A stretch of 64,000 nt of DNA from Caldilinea sp. CFX5 (GTDB taxonomy: Bacteria; Chloroflexota; Anaerolineae; Caldilineales; Caldilineaceae). A program made the translations under genes and the position numbers. Position 1 is the stretch's first letter, and each line of letters starts with the position of its first letter. The notes below the pieces were generated by a model. It did not search any database. It was not told where the DNA came from and worked only from the letters and a program-made list of their open reading frames with translations. The stretch covers positions 54,582 to 118,581 of the forward strand of contig QWII01000053.1 in NCBI GenBank assembly GCA_021405325.1, written 5' to 3'. Shown here piece by piece: positions 26,630 to 34,870 of this stretch.

Positions 26630-26845
26630 GCGTGCGTGGCACTGACCAAGAGAACGCGGTTGACCGCCCAATCCACTGGTCAGTGCCGCGCACGCGGGGC
26701 GTGGAGGCTATATGCGGGCAATGGCCGCCGAACGCATTCGTCAGTGCTGCGCACGCGGGGCGTGGAGGACCACACTGGCGTGCGCAGCACTGACCAGTAC
26801 CCGGAAGGGAGGGGCGAGTGATCTTGGTCAGTGCCACGCACGCGG
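26630..26845. repeat. Five-copy array of TGGTCAGTGCNNCGCACGC in mixed orientation
   Basis: Copies lie at 26630-26648 (minus), 26677-26707 (plus), 26739-26768 (plus), 26778-26796 (minus) and 26825-26845 (plus). Copies 2 and 3 also share the following GGGGCGTGGAGG. Copies 1/2 and 3/4 form hairpins; 3/4 pair perfectly over 16 bp. The spacing of 47, 62, 39 and 47 bases and the mixed orientation exclude a CRISPR array. Confidence 0.85.
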
Positions 26846-26991
26846 TTGGGCCGTCCTGACTCGACTGTACACAAGGATGTGGGTAGAGGTAAGACCTTGG
26901 CGAGGGGAGCAATTCTCCCCCTCTCCGTCACGGCTAGCCCTTACCCACCAGTCTTGCGCTGCGGTTTTGAGGAGACCCAGGAGAGGCTGCC

Positions 26992-27048
26992 TGTCACCCT
27001 GAAAGGGTCTCTCGGCCACAATACCCTAGAGACCCTTTCAGGGTGACA
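26992..27048. repeat. 21-bp perfect inverted repeat, CCCTGAAAGGGTCTCT
   Basis: Arms 26992-27012 and 27028-27048 pair perfectly around a 15-nt loop. Each arm also holds the small palindrome CCCTGAAAGGG, so the element can fold in more than one way. It lies about 70 bases upstream of the hydrolase start. Confidence 0.85.
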
Positions 27049-27119
27049 GACTACCCTGCCAAGGCTTGGGAAAACGCTTAACTCGCCTCCTCAGCGTAGT
27101 TGCAAGAAAAGGAGAACTT

Positions 27120-28481
27120 ATGAACCCATTTTACCTATTCATCGAACTCCTGCTGACCGCCGGGCGGCTGCGGGCGACGTGGTACGGCCAGTCGGCGCTG
27201 ACGCCGGTAGGGTTGCAGGAATGGCCGCTAGCCCCCGGCGCGTTGGTGGGCGGGCTGCCCGCCAGCTTCCCCATCGACCTCCGCCCGCTGCTGGACGAGG
27301 TGATTGCCGGCCTCATTGAAGATGAGCGCGCCCTGGCCCAGGCGGATGATCTCTTGCCCCTGCGCGACCTGCTCACCCCGGCAGATTTCAGCGAGCTCGC
27401 CACCAGCCTCTTTGACCTGCTCTGGCAAGAGGCGCAACTAAATCCTGAGTTTGGACTGAAGAAAGGGCTTCCGGAACGGGTATGGAGCGACCCGGACCGG
27501 CGGCTGGTGCGCGTCTGGTTTGCCACCAACCGCCAGCCCCGTGATCCGGCCAATATTGGCCTCGGCTTTGATGAGGCCCAGTCAGCGGAAGAGCTTACCT
27601 ATGGGGCCTGTCACGTCTTTATTCCCAAAAGTCACAAACCCGGTTCGGTGGGCAGCCCCTGGTGGCGGCGCTGGCTCCGCCTGGCCGCCGATGATCGCCT
27701 GGAGCTACGGGCCATCGAGGGGCTGGCGCCCGACCAATTTTGGGCCACCCTGGCCGGGAAGTTGCAAAGCTGGTGGGCGCCGGGCGAACGCAACCTTTTT
27801 GTGTTGATCCACGGCTACAATGTCGGCTTTGGCGAGGCCGCTATCCGCGCCGCCCAGATCGGCTATGACCTCAAGGTGCCGGGGGAGATGGCCTTCTTCA
27901 GTTGGCCCTCGCGCGGCACGCTCCTGCAATACGCCGCTGACGAAGCGACGATTGAGGCCAGTTACCCCGCTATCGCCCAGTTCTTGCGCGAATTAGCGGC
28001 CAAGGCAGGGGCCGAACGGATCCACATTTTTGTCCACAGCATGGGCAACCGCGGCTTGCTCAATGCGCTCGAACGGCTGGTGACCGACGGCGCGCCCGAA
28101 CTGCAACTGGGGCAGGTTTTCTTCTGTGCGCCCGATGTCGATGTACGGGTCTTCAAAGACAAAGCGACGCGCTTCCCCCATCGCGCCGAGAACCGCACCC
28201 TGCTCATCTCACCCCAGGATCGCCCGGTTGCGCTCGCCGAGTGGTTGCATCAGTATGACCGCGTCGGGGTCGCCCCGCCCGTCACCGTCATCCCCGGCAT
28301 AGAGACCATCGAAGTGCGCGGCTTTGGTCTGCTCGACCTTGGTCACGGCTACTTCGCCGAGGTCAAGCCAATCATCGAGGATCTGCGCACGGCGATCCTC
28401 ACGCGCCAAAAGGCCAGTGAACGCGCACACCTACAACGGATTGGCGATTATTACGGGATTGATCTGGGCGCCGTGCGATAG
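27120..28481 (+). CDS. Alpha/beta hydrolase of the DUF900 type with helical N-terminal domain
   Basis: The protein has 453 residues. Residues 1 to about 115 form a mostly helical domain of unknown type. Residues about 130-420 are an alpha/beta hydrolase: an RLVRVWFATNR strand, the oxyanion motif LIHGYNV (His231), the nucleophile Ser307 in VHSMGNR, and late Asp/His residues in FFCAPDVD and QYDRVG. DUF900-like hydrolases include lipases and esterases of unknown targets. ATG 27120 follows AAGGAGAACTT. It is next to and co-oriented with the CHAT-NTPase-TPR gene. One model is an effector kept inactive or sequestered by its N-terminal domain until the CHAT protease cuts it (inference). Confidence 0.8.
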   Translation: MNPFYLFIELLLTAGRLRATWYGQSALTPVGLQEWPLAPGALVGGLPASFPIDLRPLLDEVIAGLIEDERALAQADDLLPLRDLLTPADFSELATSLFDLLWQEAQLNPEFGLKKGLPERVWSDPDRRLVRVWFATNRQPRDPANIGLGFDEAQSAEELTYGACHVFIPKSHKPGSVGSPWWRRWLRLAADDRLELRAIEGLAPDQFWATLAGKLQSWWAPGERNLFVLIHGYNVGFGEAAIRAAQIGYDLKVPGEMAFFSWPSRGTLLQYAADEATIEASYPAIAQFLRELAAKAGAERIHIFVHSMGNRGLLNALERLVTDGAPELQLGQVFFCAPDVDVRVFKDKATRFPHRAENRTLLISPQDRPVALAEWLHQYDRVGVAPPVTVIPGIETIEVRGFGLLDLGHGYFAEVKPIIEDLRTAILTRQKASERAHLQRIGDYYGIDLGAVR

Positions 28482-28584
28482 GCCCATGCGCGGTACACGA
28501 CCGCGGATAAAGGCGGGAACGGATAAGTGCCGGTGGCGGGAAAGCCGCTAAACCGAAGATCGGCAGGCAAAAGAGGCGGACATT

Positions 28585-29649
28585 TTATAGTCCTTCCTCA
28601 TCAACCGGCTTCAACTGCAACATTTCATCCCACGTCGCCAGTTCCAGCCCATTGACAAAGCCGCTGTGGAACTCCTCCATATAGACCTGATCCCACACCG
28701 GCACGACGGTCTTGATCTCGTCCGGCAAGCCCTGGATGATCTCAGCATACGCGTGTTCCATCAGTCGATAGCCGGAGGTGGGCGAGACGGCAAACTTGGG
28801 GTGCGGCTTGATGACGCCGTCGGCCACCATCGCTTCGTCCAGCACATCGGTGATCTGGTGGAGCAGATCGAGCTTGCGTTCCCAGGGCGTTGACAGTTTC
28901 ACCGCTTCGTTGACCAGCGGCAACATCGGTTTGCCCAGCCGGGGCAGCCGTTCGAGATAGGCGATCAGCCACTTGTCATAGGGAAAATAGTGCTTGTCGA
29001 GCAAAAAGGCCAGGTGGATGCCCAGGCGGATGGCGTTGCTGAAGCGGGTGGTGGCGTAAAACTCATTGTTGCGCAGGATAGCGCGCTTGAGGGCGTAAGT
29101 CCCCATGCCGGAGAAGAAGCGACACCAGTTGGCAATGCGGCGCAAGCGCACCGGTTCGGGATAGTAGCCCTGGAAGACCTGACGGATGGCGGTGAACTCG
29201 CCTAGCGGGTCATACCAAACCTCGCCGTTGGTGATGTGGATAATGTCCTCTTCAGGAATCTTCAGCCACTCAATATAATTGCGCGGCGCGTGGTCAAGGC
29301 CGATAGTGCGCGTGAGAAAGGCTTGCAGGTTATCCGGGGCCAGACCAGCGCCGGCCAGGTGCGCGGCGCGCAGGGAATGCCCCTGAAAGGAGTCGGGCAA
29401 GTGTGCGTTGAGCGTCGCCATGATCTCGTGGCGCTTGCCTTCAAAAACGTCCGGCGGCATGAGCGCGTCGATCCGCAGACCCCAGTGGTGGTCGCGCGAA
29501 TATTCGTCATCCAGCCGCAGCGCTTCCGAGCCGTAGCCAAAGACGCCGAAGGCGGTGCGGGCGGTCTCCGCCGGGAAATGATATTGAAGAATCGGCTTGA
29601 CCACCTGTTCAAAAAAATCACGACTAATGTCAATAATGGACGCACTCAT
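28585..29649 (-). CDS. DUF4037 nucleotidyltransferase-like protein
   Basis: The product has 354 residues. Near the N-terminus, GVFGYGSEALRLDDEYSRDH followed by IDALM resembles the GS...D-x-D core of polymerase-beta-type nucleotidyltransferases, as in the DUF4037 family. The middle and C-terminus are helical (ILRNNEFYATTRFSNAIRLG). Such proteins are predicted to transfer nucleotides to a small molecule, RNA or protein, but their function is not known. ATG 29649 is preceded by a plausible promoter at 29707-29736. It is convergent with the hydrolase gene and divergent from the formate dehydrogenase unit. Confidence 0.7.
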   Translation of the reverse strand: MSASIIDISRDFFEQVVKPILQYHFPAETARTAFGVFGYGSEALRLDDEYSRDHHWGLRIDALMPPDVFEGKRHEIMATLNAHLPDSFQGHSLRAAHLAGAGLAPDNLQAFLTRTIGLDHAPRNYIEWLKIPEEDIIHITNGEVWYDPLGEFTAIRQVFQGYYPEPVRLRRIANWCRFFSGMGTYALKRAILRNNEFYATTRFSNAIRLGIHLAFLLDKHYFPYDKWLIAYLERLPRLGKPMLPLVNEAVKLSTPWERKLDLLHQITDVLDEAMVADGVIKPHPKFAVSPTSGYRLMEHAYAEIIQGLPDEIKTVVPVWDQVYMEEFHSGFVNGLELATWDEMLQLKPVDEEGL

Positions 29650-29706
29650 AGGGTTTCCTCACCGGTCAAAACAAGATAGATGCAATTGAATCATGTGGCT
29701 ATGGCG

Positions 29707-29736
29707 AGTATAGCACAGCCGGCGGTCAGGCTTCAA
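29707..29736 (-). promoter_or_regulatory. Possible promoter TTGAAG-18-TATACT
   Basis: On the minus strand TTGAAG (29736-29731) and TATACT (29712-29707) are 18 bases apart. Transcription would start near 29700, about 50 bases before the DUF4037 start. Confidence 0.5.
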
Positions 29737-29764
29737 GTGTGCCGAAAGCCGAATTGTCGGTAAA

Positions 29765-29793
29765 TTGACAAATTTGACCGGCTGACTGATAAT
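29765..29793 (+). promoter_or_regulatory. Sigma-70-type promoter TTGACA-17-GATAAT
   Basis: A perfect -35 box at 29765-29770 and GATAAT at 29788-29793 are 17 bases apart. Transcription would start near 29800 and cover the whole formate dehydrogenase/kynurenine unit. The leader is about 77 bases. Confidence 0.65.
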
Positions 29794-29876
29794 TTGCGTC
29801 ACCACCTGGCTTGTGCCAAAACCAGGGCGGCTTGTGAATACTTTACCTGACGCTTGCAATTTTTCTGGAAATGACC

Positions 29877-31559
29877 ATGACTGCTCCCACAGACCAACAG
29901 TTGCTCGACCGCTGGCGCAGTGAACCGGCGCCTTTATTACCCCTGCTCCATGCCTTCCATGACCGCGACGGTTATCTGTCCGAAGGCGCCCTCCGCCAGA
30001 TTGCCCAGGCATTGCGCATTCCGCTGGCCGACCTCTATGGCACCGTGACCTTCTATCATCACTTTGCTCGTGAGCAAGGCGGCTTAGCGGCGCCGCGTGT
30101 CTGTACCGGCCCTGTTTGTTGTCTGCGGGGCGGCAACGAACTCTTGGCGGCGCTCAAAGCGCAGGGCGCCACCGCCATGCCCTGCGCCGGTCGCTGTGAC
30201 GAGCCGGTTCCTGTGTTGATTGGTCAGCGCTACCTGGTGGGGCAGGCCGATGGTAGCCTGCACGATCGGCCAACGCCCTTGCCCATACCCAACCCTGGCG
30301 GCATCGAGGAATGTGTCTTTGCCGATATTCGCCAGCCGGGCCGGGCGACCTTGGCCGGTTATCGGGCCACTGCCGGCTACACCGGCTTACAGCGTGCCGT
30401 TACCGAAATGACCCCGGCGCAGGTGGTGGAACATATTCGGCTGAGCAAATTGGCCGGTCGCGGTGGCGCTGGTTTTCCCACGGGCTTGAAATGGAAAGCG
30501 GTGGCTGAGGCAAGCGGCCAACCCAAGAGCATTGTCTGCAACGCTGATGAAGGCGAACCGGGCTGTTTTAAGGATCGGGCGGTATTGGATCACGATCCTT
30601 TTGCCGTGATTGAAGGGATGACGATTGCCGCCTATGCCACCGGCGCTACGCGTGGTTTTCTCTACCTGCGTTACGAATATCCGCATACAATGCGCATTCT
30701 GGAAACCGCCTTGCAACAAGCCTACGACGCTGGGTTGTTAGGCCAGAATATTCTGGGCGCAAATTTTAGTTTTGACCTCTACGTCCGCCGCGGGGCGGGC
30801 GCTTATATCTGTGGCGAAGAAGGGTCGTTGCTCAACAGCTTAGAGGGCAAGCACCCCTTCCCGCGCAATCGCCCACCCTATCCGGTGACACATGGCTTTG
30901 AAAACCTGCCGACGGCGGTCAACAATGTGGAGACGCTGGCCTCGGTCCCGCAGATCCTGCGGCGGGCGCCGGAGTGGTATCATGGGTTGGGGCTGGGCGA
31001 CCATGCTGGCACCAAAGTCATCAGCCTTTCCGGTGATATTCAAAAACCTGGTAACTACGAGGTTCCCTTTGGCTTGCCGTTGCGCACCCTACTTTATGAT
31101 TGGGCCGGCGGGCCGCTGCCGGGGCGGGCCATTCAGGCGGTGACGATGGCGGGGCTTTCCGGGGGTTTCCTGGCCGGCGAAGCATTAGAGACGGCGACGA
31201 TTGATGAGCCAAGCATCCGCAGCAAAGGCTCGATGTTGGGCGCCGCCGGGATGATCGTTTTTGATGACAGCCGCGACATGGTCGCAGTGGCGCACAATGC
31301 GATGGAGTTTTTCGCCCATGAATCGTGTGGCAAGTGCTTCCCCTGTCGCATCGGCACGCAACGCTTGACCGAACGGCTCAACGGCGGCGGCCCTGGGGAA
31401 ATGGAAACTTGGCTGGCGGAGGTGAATGACATCAGTCAAACCATGAAAGCCGTCAGCGCTTGCGGTCTCGGCGTCGCTGCGCCGCTGGTGGTGGAGAGTT
31501 TGGTGCGCTTTTTCCCGGAACAGGTGAAAGCGCAGGTCGCGACGCGGTTGGAGGGATAG
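29877..31559 (+). CDS. NADH-linked formate dehydrogenase beta subunit (NuoE-NuoF fusion)
   Basis: The product has 560 residues. The N-terminal 150 residues are NuoE-like (thioredoxin-type 2Fe-2S): Cys residues in VCTGPVCCLRGG and CAGRCDEP. The rest is NuoF/FdsB-like: FMN site GRGGAGFPTGLKWK, NAD site ICGEEGSLLNSLEGK, and a 4Fe-4S site ESCGKCFPCRIGTQ with a later Cys in SACGLG. Such fusions form the NAD-reducing module of soluble formate dehydrogenases and bidirectional hydrogenases. ATG 29877 is preferred over 29871 because GGAA is then 6 bases upstream. It is first in a unit with kynA, kynU, an Fe-S subunit and a selenocysteine formate dehydrogenase, which identifies it as the formate dehydrogenase partner. 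Confidence 0.9.
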   Translation: MTAPTDQQLLDRWRSEPAPLLPLLHAFHDRDGYLSEGALRQIAQALRIPLADLYGTVTFYHHFAREQGGLAAPRVCTGPVCCLRGGNELLAALKAQGATAMPCAGRCDEPVPVLIGQRYLVGQADGSLHDRPTPLPIPNPGGIEECVFADIRQPGRATLAGYRATAGYTGLQRAVTEMTPAQVVEHIRLSKLAGRGGAGFPTGLKWKAVAEASGQPKSIVCNADEGEPGCFKDRAVLDHDPFAVIEGMTIAAYATGATRGFLYLRYEYPHTMRILETALQQAYDAGLLGQNILGANFSFDLYVRRGAGAYICGEEGSLLNSLEGKHPFPRNRPPYPVTHGFENLPTAVNNVETLASVPQILRRAPEWYHGLGLGDHAGTKVISLSGDIQKPGNYEVPFGLPLRTLLYDWAGGPLPGRAIQAVTMAGLSGGFLAGEALETATIDEPSIRSKGSMLGAAGMIVFDDSRDMVAVAHNAMEFFAHESCGKCFPCRIGTQRLTERLNGGGPGEMETWLAEVNDISQTMKAVSACGLGVAAPLVVESLVRFFPEQVKAQVATRLEG

Positions 31560-31562
31560 CGT

Positions 31563-32348
31563 ATGCAGTCGTTGACTTACGGTGACTATTTGCAGCTTGA
31601 TCAATTATTGGCGCTCCAACAACCGCGCTCGGCAGGGCCGGAGCATGATGAACTGCTCTTTATCACGATTCATCAAGTCTATGAACTCTGGTTTAAGCAA
31701 GTGTTGCATGAGTTGGATTACCTGATGACGGCGCTGCGGGCCAACAACCCCTTTCGCGCCCTGCACACCTTTCGCCGGGTTCTCACCATTTTCAAGACCA
31801 TGGTGGCGCAAGTCGATGTCCTGGAGACGATGACGCCGGTGGAATTCCTCTCATTTCGCAAATATTTGGATGCGTCCAGCGGTTTTCAATCCTGGCAATT
31901 TCGCGAGTTGGAGTTTGTCCTCGGTTATAAGCGGCTTGAATTCTTGCAATATTACCCGCCGGAGGGCGCCGCTTATCAACGGCTGACCGAACGTTACCAA
32001 CAGCCAACCGTGTGGGATGCCTTTTTAGCGTTTCTTGCCCAAAATGGTTATCTGGTTCCCCAGGCATTATTGCAACGTGATGTTACCAAGTCGGTGGAGC
32101 CGTCGCCGGAAATCCAGACCATTCTGGTCGATGCCTATCGCCATCACCCGGTAGTTTGCAACGTTTGCGAACATCTGACTGATCTGGATGAAGGCATTCA
32201 GGAGTGGCGCTATCGGCATGTCAAGATGGTAGAACGCACCATTGGCACGCGCCAGGGGACGGGCGGTTCGGCGGGCGCTGGCTATTTGCGCGCAACGCTC
32301 TTTCAACCGCTTTTTCCCGATCTCTGGCAGATTCGCACCCAATTGTAA
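31563..32348 (+). CDS. kynA: Tryptophan 2,3-dioxygenase
   Basis: The 261-residue protein has the complete TDO pattern: PEHDELLFITIHQVYELWFK with the substrate-contact His, LDASSGFQSWQFRELEF, and the heme-ligand His region RHVKMVERTIG followed by GTGGSAGAGYL. It opens the indole ring of tryptophan with O2 to give N-formylkynurenine. It starts only 3 bases after the formate dehydrogenase beta gene and is followed by kynureninase after 12 bases, so the three are surely co-transcribed. Hydrolysis of N-formylkynurenine releases formate, the substrate of the dehydrogenase in the same unit. The presence of TDO implies aerobic or microaerobic growth. Confidence 0.96.
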   Translation: MQSLTYGDYLQLDQLLALQQPRSAGPEHDELLFITIHQVYELWFKQVLHELDYLMTALRANNPFRALHTFRRVLTIFKTMVAQVDVLETMTPVEFLSFRKYLDASSGFQSWQFRELEFVLGYKRLEFLQYYPPEGAAYQRLTERYQQPTVWDAFLAFLAQNGYLVPQALLQRDVTKSVEPSPEIQTILVDAYRHHPVVCNVCEHLTDLDEGIQEWRYRHVKMVERTIGTRQGTGGSAGAGYLRATLFQPLFPDLWQIRTQL

Positions 32349-32360
32349 AATGATGAGTTG

Positions 32361-33632
32361 ATGACTATGAAGCTTACCACCCTGGACGACGCCCGCACGC
32401 TCGACCGCCAAGATGAATTGGCGGCCTTTCGGACTCACTTTGCGGCGGAAGATCCTGAGTTGATTTACCTGGACGGCAACTCGTTAGGTCGCCTCCCCAA
32501 GGCGACTGTTGCGCTCCTACGCGATGCCGTAGAACGCCAGTGGGGCGACCGCCTGATTCGCAGTTGGAACGAAGGCTGGATCGAAGCGCCTATGCGTATC
32601 GGCAACAAGGTGGCCCAGTTGGTGGGCGCCCGGCCTGGTGAGGTGACCATTGCTGACTCAACGACGGTCAATCTCTTTAAGTTGGCGTTGGCCGCCATTC
32701 AGGCCCAACCGGGTCGGCATAAAATCGTGACCGATGATCTCAACTTCCCGTCGGATCTCTATGCGTTGCAAGGAATTTGCCGTTTGCTTGGCCCGGCGTA
32801 TTACGTTGAAGTCGTCCCTTCGCCCGATGGCATTCATGGCCCGGTGGAAGGATTAGCCGCCGCCATTGACGCCAACACCGCCCTGGTAACCTTGAGCCAT
32901 ACCGTCTTCAAGAGCGCTTACACCTATGATATGGCGGCGATCACGGCGTTGGCGCACAAAGCTGGGGCGTATGTACTGTGGGATTTGAGCCACGCCGCCG
33001 GTTCTGTCCCGTGTGATTTGACGGGGGCGAAGGCAGATCTTGCCGTTGGCTGCACCTATAAATATCTCAACGGCGGCCCCGGTGCGCCGGCCTTTTTGTA
33101 TGTCCGCCAGGAATTGCAAGACAAACTCGCCAATCCAGTTGCCGGCTGGATGGGACAGGCGAACATGTTCAACTTTGGCCTCAGTTATGAGCCGACGCCA
33201 GGGTTACAACACTTCCTGACCGGCACGCCGCCCGTCTTGTCCACGTTGGCGATTGAGCCGGGCGTTGACCTGATGCTGGCCGCCGGCATGGATCGGATTC
33301 GCGCCAAGTCGGTGCAGCAAACGGAGTATCTGATTGCCTTGTGGGAACAGGAGTTAGCCCCCTTGGGCTTTGCCCTGAACTCACCGCAGGAGAGCCAGTG
33401 GCGCGGTTCGCATATTTCGCTCGGCCATGAAGAGGCATGGCGCATTGATCAAGCGCTGATCCATGACCTGAAGGTGCTGCCCGATTTCCGCAAGCCGGAC
33501 AATATCCGCCTGGGGGTCACGCCGCTCTATACGTCGTTTGAGGACATTTATCAGGCCGTCATGCGGGTGAAACAGGTGGTGACGGAGAAGCGCTATCTTC
33601 ATTATGCTCAAACCGGTGCAAAAGTCACCTAA
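32361..33632 (+). CDS. kynU: Kynureninase
   Basis: The 423-residue PLP enzyme cleaves kynurenine to anthranilate and alanine. Visible features are YLDGNSLGRLPK at the N-terminus, the PLP Asp in WDLSHAAGSVP, the Schiff-base Lys in CTYKYLNGGPGAP, and GWMGQANMFNF. Both ATG 32361 and ATG 32367 are possible; the spacing to kynA is small either way. No kynurenine formamidase (KynB) gene is present in the unit, so that step must be encoded elsewhere or done by another hydrolase. A GGCGGT-ATG-ACCGCC hairpin at 33643-33657 follows the gene. Confidence 0.95.
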   Translation: MTMKLTTLDDARTLDRQDELAAFRTHFAAEDPELIYLDGNSLGRLPKATVALLRDAVERQWGDRLIRSWNEGWIEAPMRIGNKVAQLVGARPGEVTIADSTTVNLFKLALAAIQAQPGRHKIVTDDLNFPSDLYALQGICRLLGPAYYVEVVPSPDGIHGPVEGLAAAIDANTALVTLSHTVFKSAYTYDMAAITALAHKAGAYVLWDLSHAAGSVPCDLTGAKADLAVGCTYKYLNGGPGAPAFLYVRQELQDKLANPVAGWMGQANMFNFGLSYEPTPGLQHFLTGTPPVLSTLAIEPGVDLMLAAGMDRIRAKSVQQTEYLIALWEQELAPLGFALNSPQESQWRGSHISLGHEEAWRIDQALIHDLKVLPDFRKPDNIRLGVTPLYTSFEDIYQAVMRVKQVVTEKRYLHYAQTGAKVT

Positions 33633-33673
33633 TTGATAAAAGGGCGGTATGACCGCCGGTGAAAGCGTATTCC

Positions 33674-34729
33674 ATGTCCGACATTGGCAACCCCCATGAT
33701 CGCTTTTTTCGCGAGGTCTTTTCACGGTTGGAGCTATCCAGCGAGTTTCTGAGCAAGCAACTGCCGCCGGCTATTGCCGCCACCTTAGATTTCAGTACGC
33801 TCGATTTGCGGCCCGGCTCTTTTCTCGATGAAGAGTTGCAGCAATACTACTCGGATCTGCTCTTTCGAGTAAAGTTACAGACTGGACGGCCAGCCTATGT
33901 TTATGTATTATTGGAACACAAAAGTTACATAGAGTGGTTTACCGGCCTGCAACTGCTGCGCTACAAAGTCGAAATCTGGGAGCAGGTGCGGAAAGAGGAA
34001 AAGGAAGCAAAGAAGGGCAAAAAGCGCAACCAAGAGCGCACAAAGCTGCCGCCGATTTTCCCGTTGGTCGTCTATCAGCGCAAGACAAAGTGGAGTGCGC
34101 CGCAACAATTTCACGGCTTGATTGATGCTGGCGCCGAGTGGCTGCCGTACCAGCCGGACTTCAAATACGAACTGGTCTCGGTTGTGTCGCTGCGGGAAAC
34201 CGAACTCTTTAGCGCCGTCTTGTTACGGGCCGCAATCCGGCTCATGCGGCACATCTTTGATCCTGATTTGATCGACAAATTGCCGCAGATTTGGGCCGAG
34301 TTTCGCAACCTGGCCTGGGGACCGGATGAACGGGGTTTTTTGGTCGTCATGTTGAGTTACGTGATTAGTGCGAATGAAAATGTAAAGCCGACGGATTTAA
34401 AGCACTCGCTAGAGCAGGCTTTTCCGCAGGGAGGAGAGCAATTTATGAAAACATTAGCACAACAGTGGCTTGACGAGGGCAAACAAAAAGGTTGGCAACT
34501 AGGTGCACGCGATGCATTTCTTGCAGGCATTCGGAGCGGTTTAGATGCACGCTTTTCTGTAGATCCTACGTCCTTATTGCAGGAACTTGAGAAGATCGAA
34601 GATCCAGCAAAATTGCAACGGTTATTGAATTTGCTGTTTAAGGCGCCTTCATTTGCAGAATTTCAAGCAGCATGTCGAACTATGGTAGCCAATGAGAACG
34701 CTACTATCAATGGCGCACACTTAAACTGA
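33674..34729 (+). CDS. Rpn family recombination-promoting nuclease/putative transposase
   Basis: The product has 351 residues, starting MSDIGNPHDRFFREVFS, the hallmark of the Rpn/YhgA-like family (PF04754). The PD-(D/E)xK nuclease core is visible as DLLFRVKL and YVYVLLEHKSYIEW. The C-terminal quarter is helical (EQFMKTLAQQWLDEGKQKGW) and more AT-rich than its neighbours. Family members cut DNA and promote RecA-independent recombination. GTG 33659 is an alternative start. The gene interrupts the kynurenine/formate dehydrogenase unit and is followed directly by a palindromic element, which suggests a later insertion. Confidence 0.87.
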   Translation: MSDIGNPHDRFFREVFSRLELSSEFLSKQLPPAIAATLDFSTLDLRPGSFLDEELQQYYSDLLFRVKLQTGRPAYVYVLLEHKSYIEWFTGLQLLRYKVEIWEQVRKEEKEAKKGKKRNQERTKLPPIFPLVVYQRKTKWSAPQQFHGLIDAGAEWLPYQPDFKYELVSVVSLRETELFSAVLLRAAIRLMRHIFDPDLIDKLPQIWAEFRNLAWGPDERGFLVVMLSYVISANENVKPTDLKHSLEQAFPQGGEQFMKTLAQQWLDEGKQKGWQLGARDAFLAGIRSGLDARFSVDPTSLLQELEKIEDPAKLQRLLNLLFKAPSFAEFQAACRTMVANENATINGAHLN

Positions 34730-34824
34730 CTAGGTTCTGTTGACATTTGAGACACACACCTGACAGGTTTCCAAAACCTGTCAGGTGTACCAGTGGCGTA
34801 CCACGAAATGTCAACAGAACCTAG
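34730..34824. mobile_element. MITE-like nested palindrome (19-bp termini, 15-bp inner hairpin)
   Basis: Terminal inverted repeats 34730-34748 and 34806-34824 match perfectly (CTAGGTTCTGTTGACATTT). Inside, 34756-34770 and 34774-34788 form a 15-bp hairpin with loop CCA. CTAG at both outer ends could be a target duplication. The 95-bp element has no coding capacity and lies between the Rpn gene and the Fe-S subunit gene. Identity as a mobile element is inferred from structure only. Confidence 0.6.
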
Positions 34825-34870
34825 CAGCTATATCAAGCATTGGGTTTCCAATAACGGAATCGATGAATCT

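Larger units (their letters stand above)
26545..27119. other. Repeat-rich gap between CHAT gene and hydrolase gene, 575 bp
   Basis: The gap contains five copies of a 19-bp word in both orientations (26630-26845) and a 21-bp perfect hairpin (26992-27048). The short open frames here are translations of the repeats and are not supported as genes. No promoter was recognised, so the hydrolase may be expressed by read-through or from an unseen promoter. Confidence 0.6.

Noticed and set aside
26630..26845. CRISPR array
   Set aside because: Repeat orientation is mixed, spacing is irregular, and no cas genes are present.
26602..27046. Several 60-100 codon frames in the gap before the hydrolase
   Set aside because: They are translations of the inverted repeats in multiple frames and strands, without ribosome binding sites.
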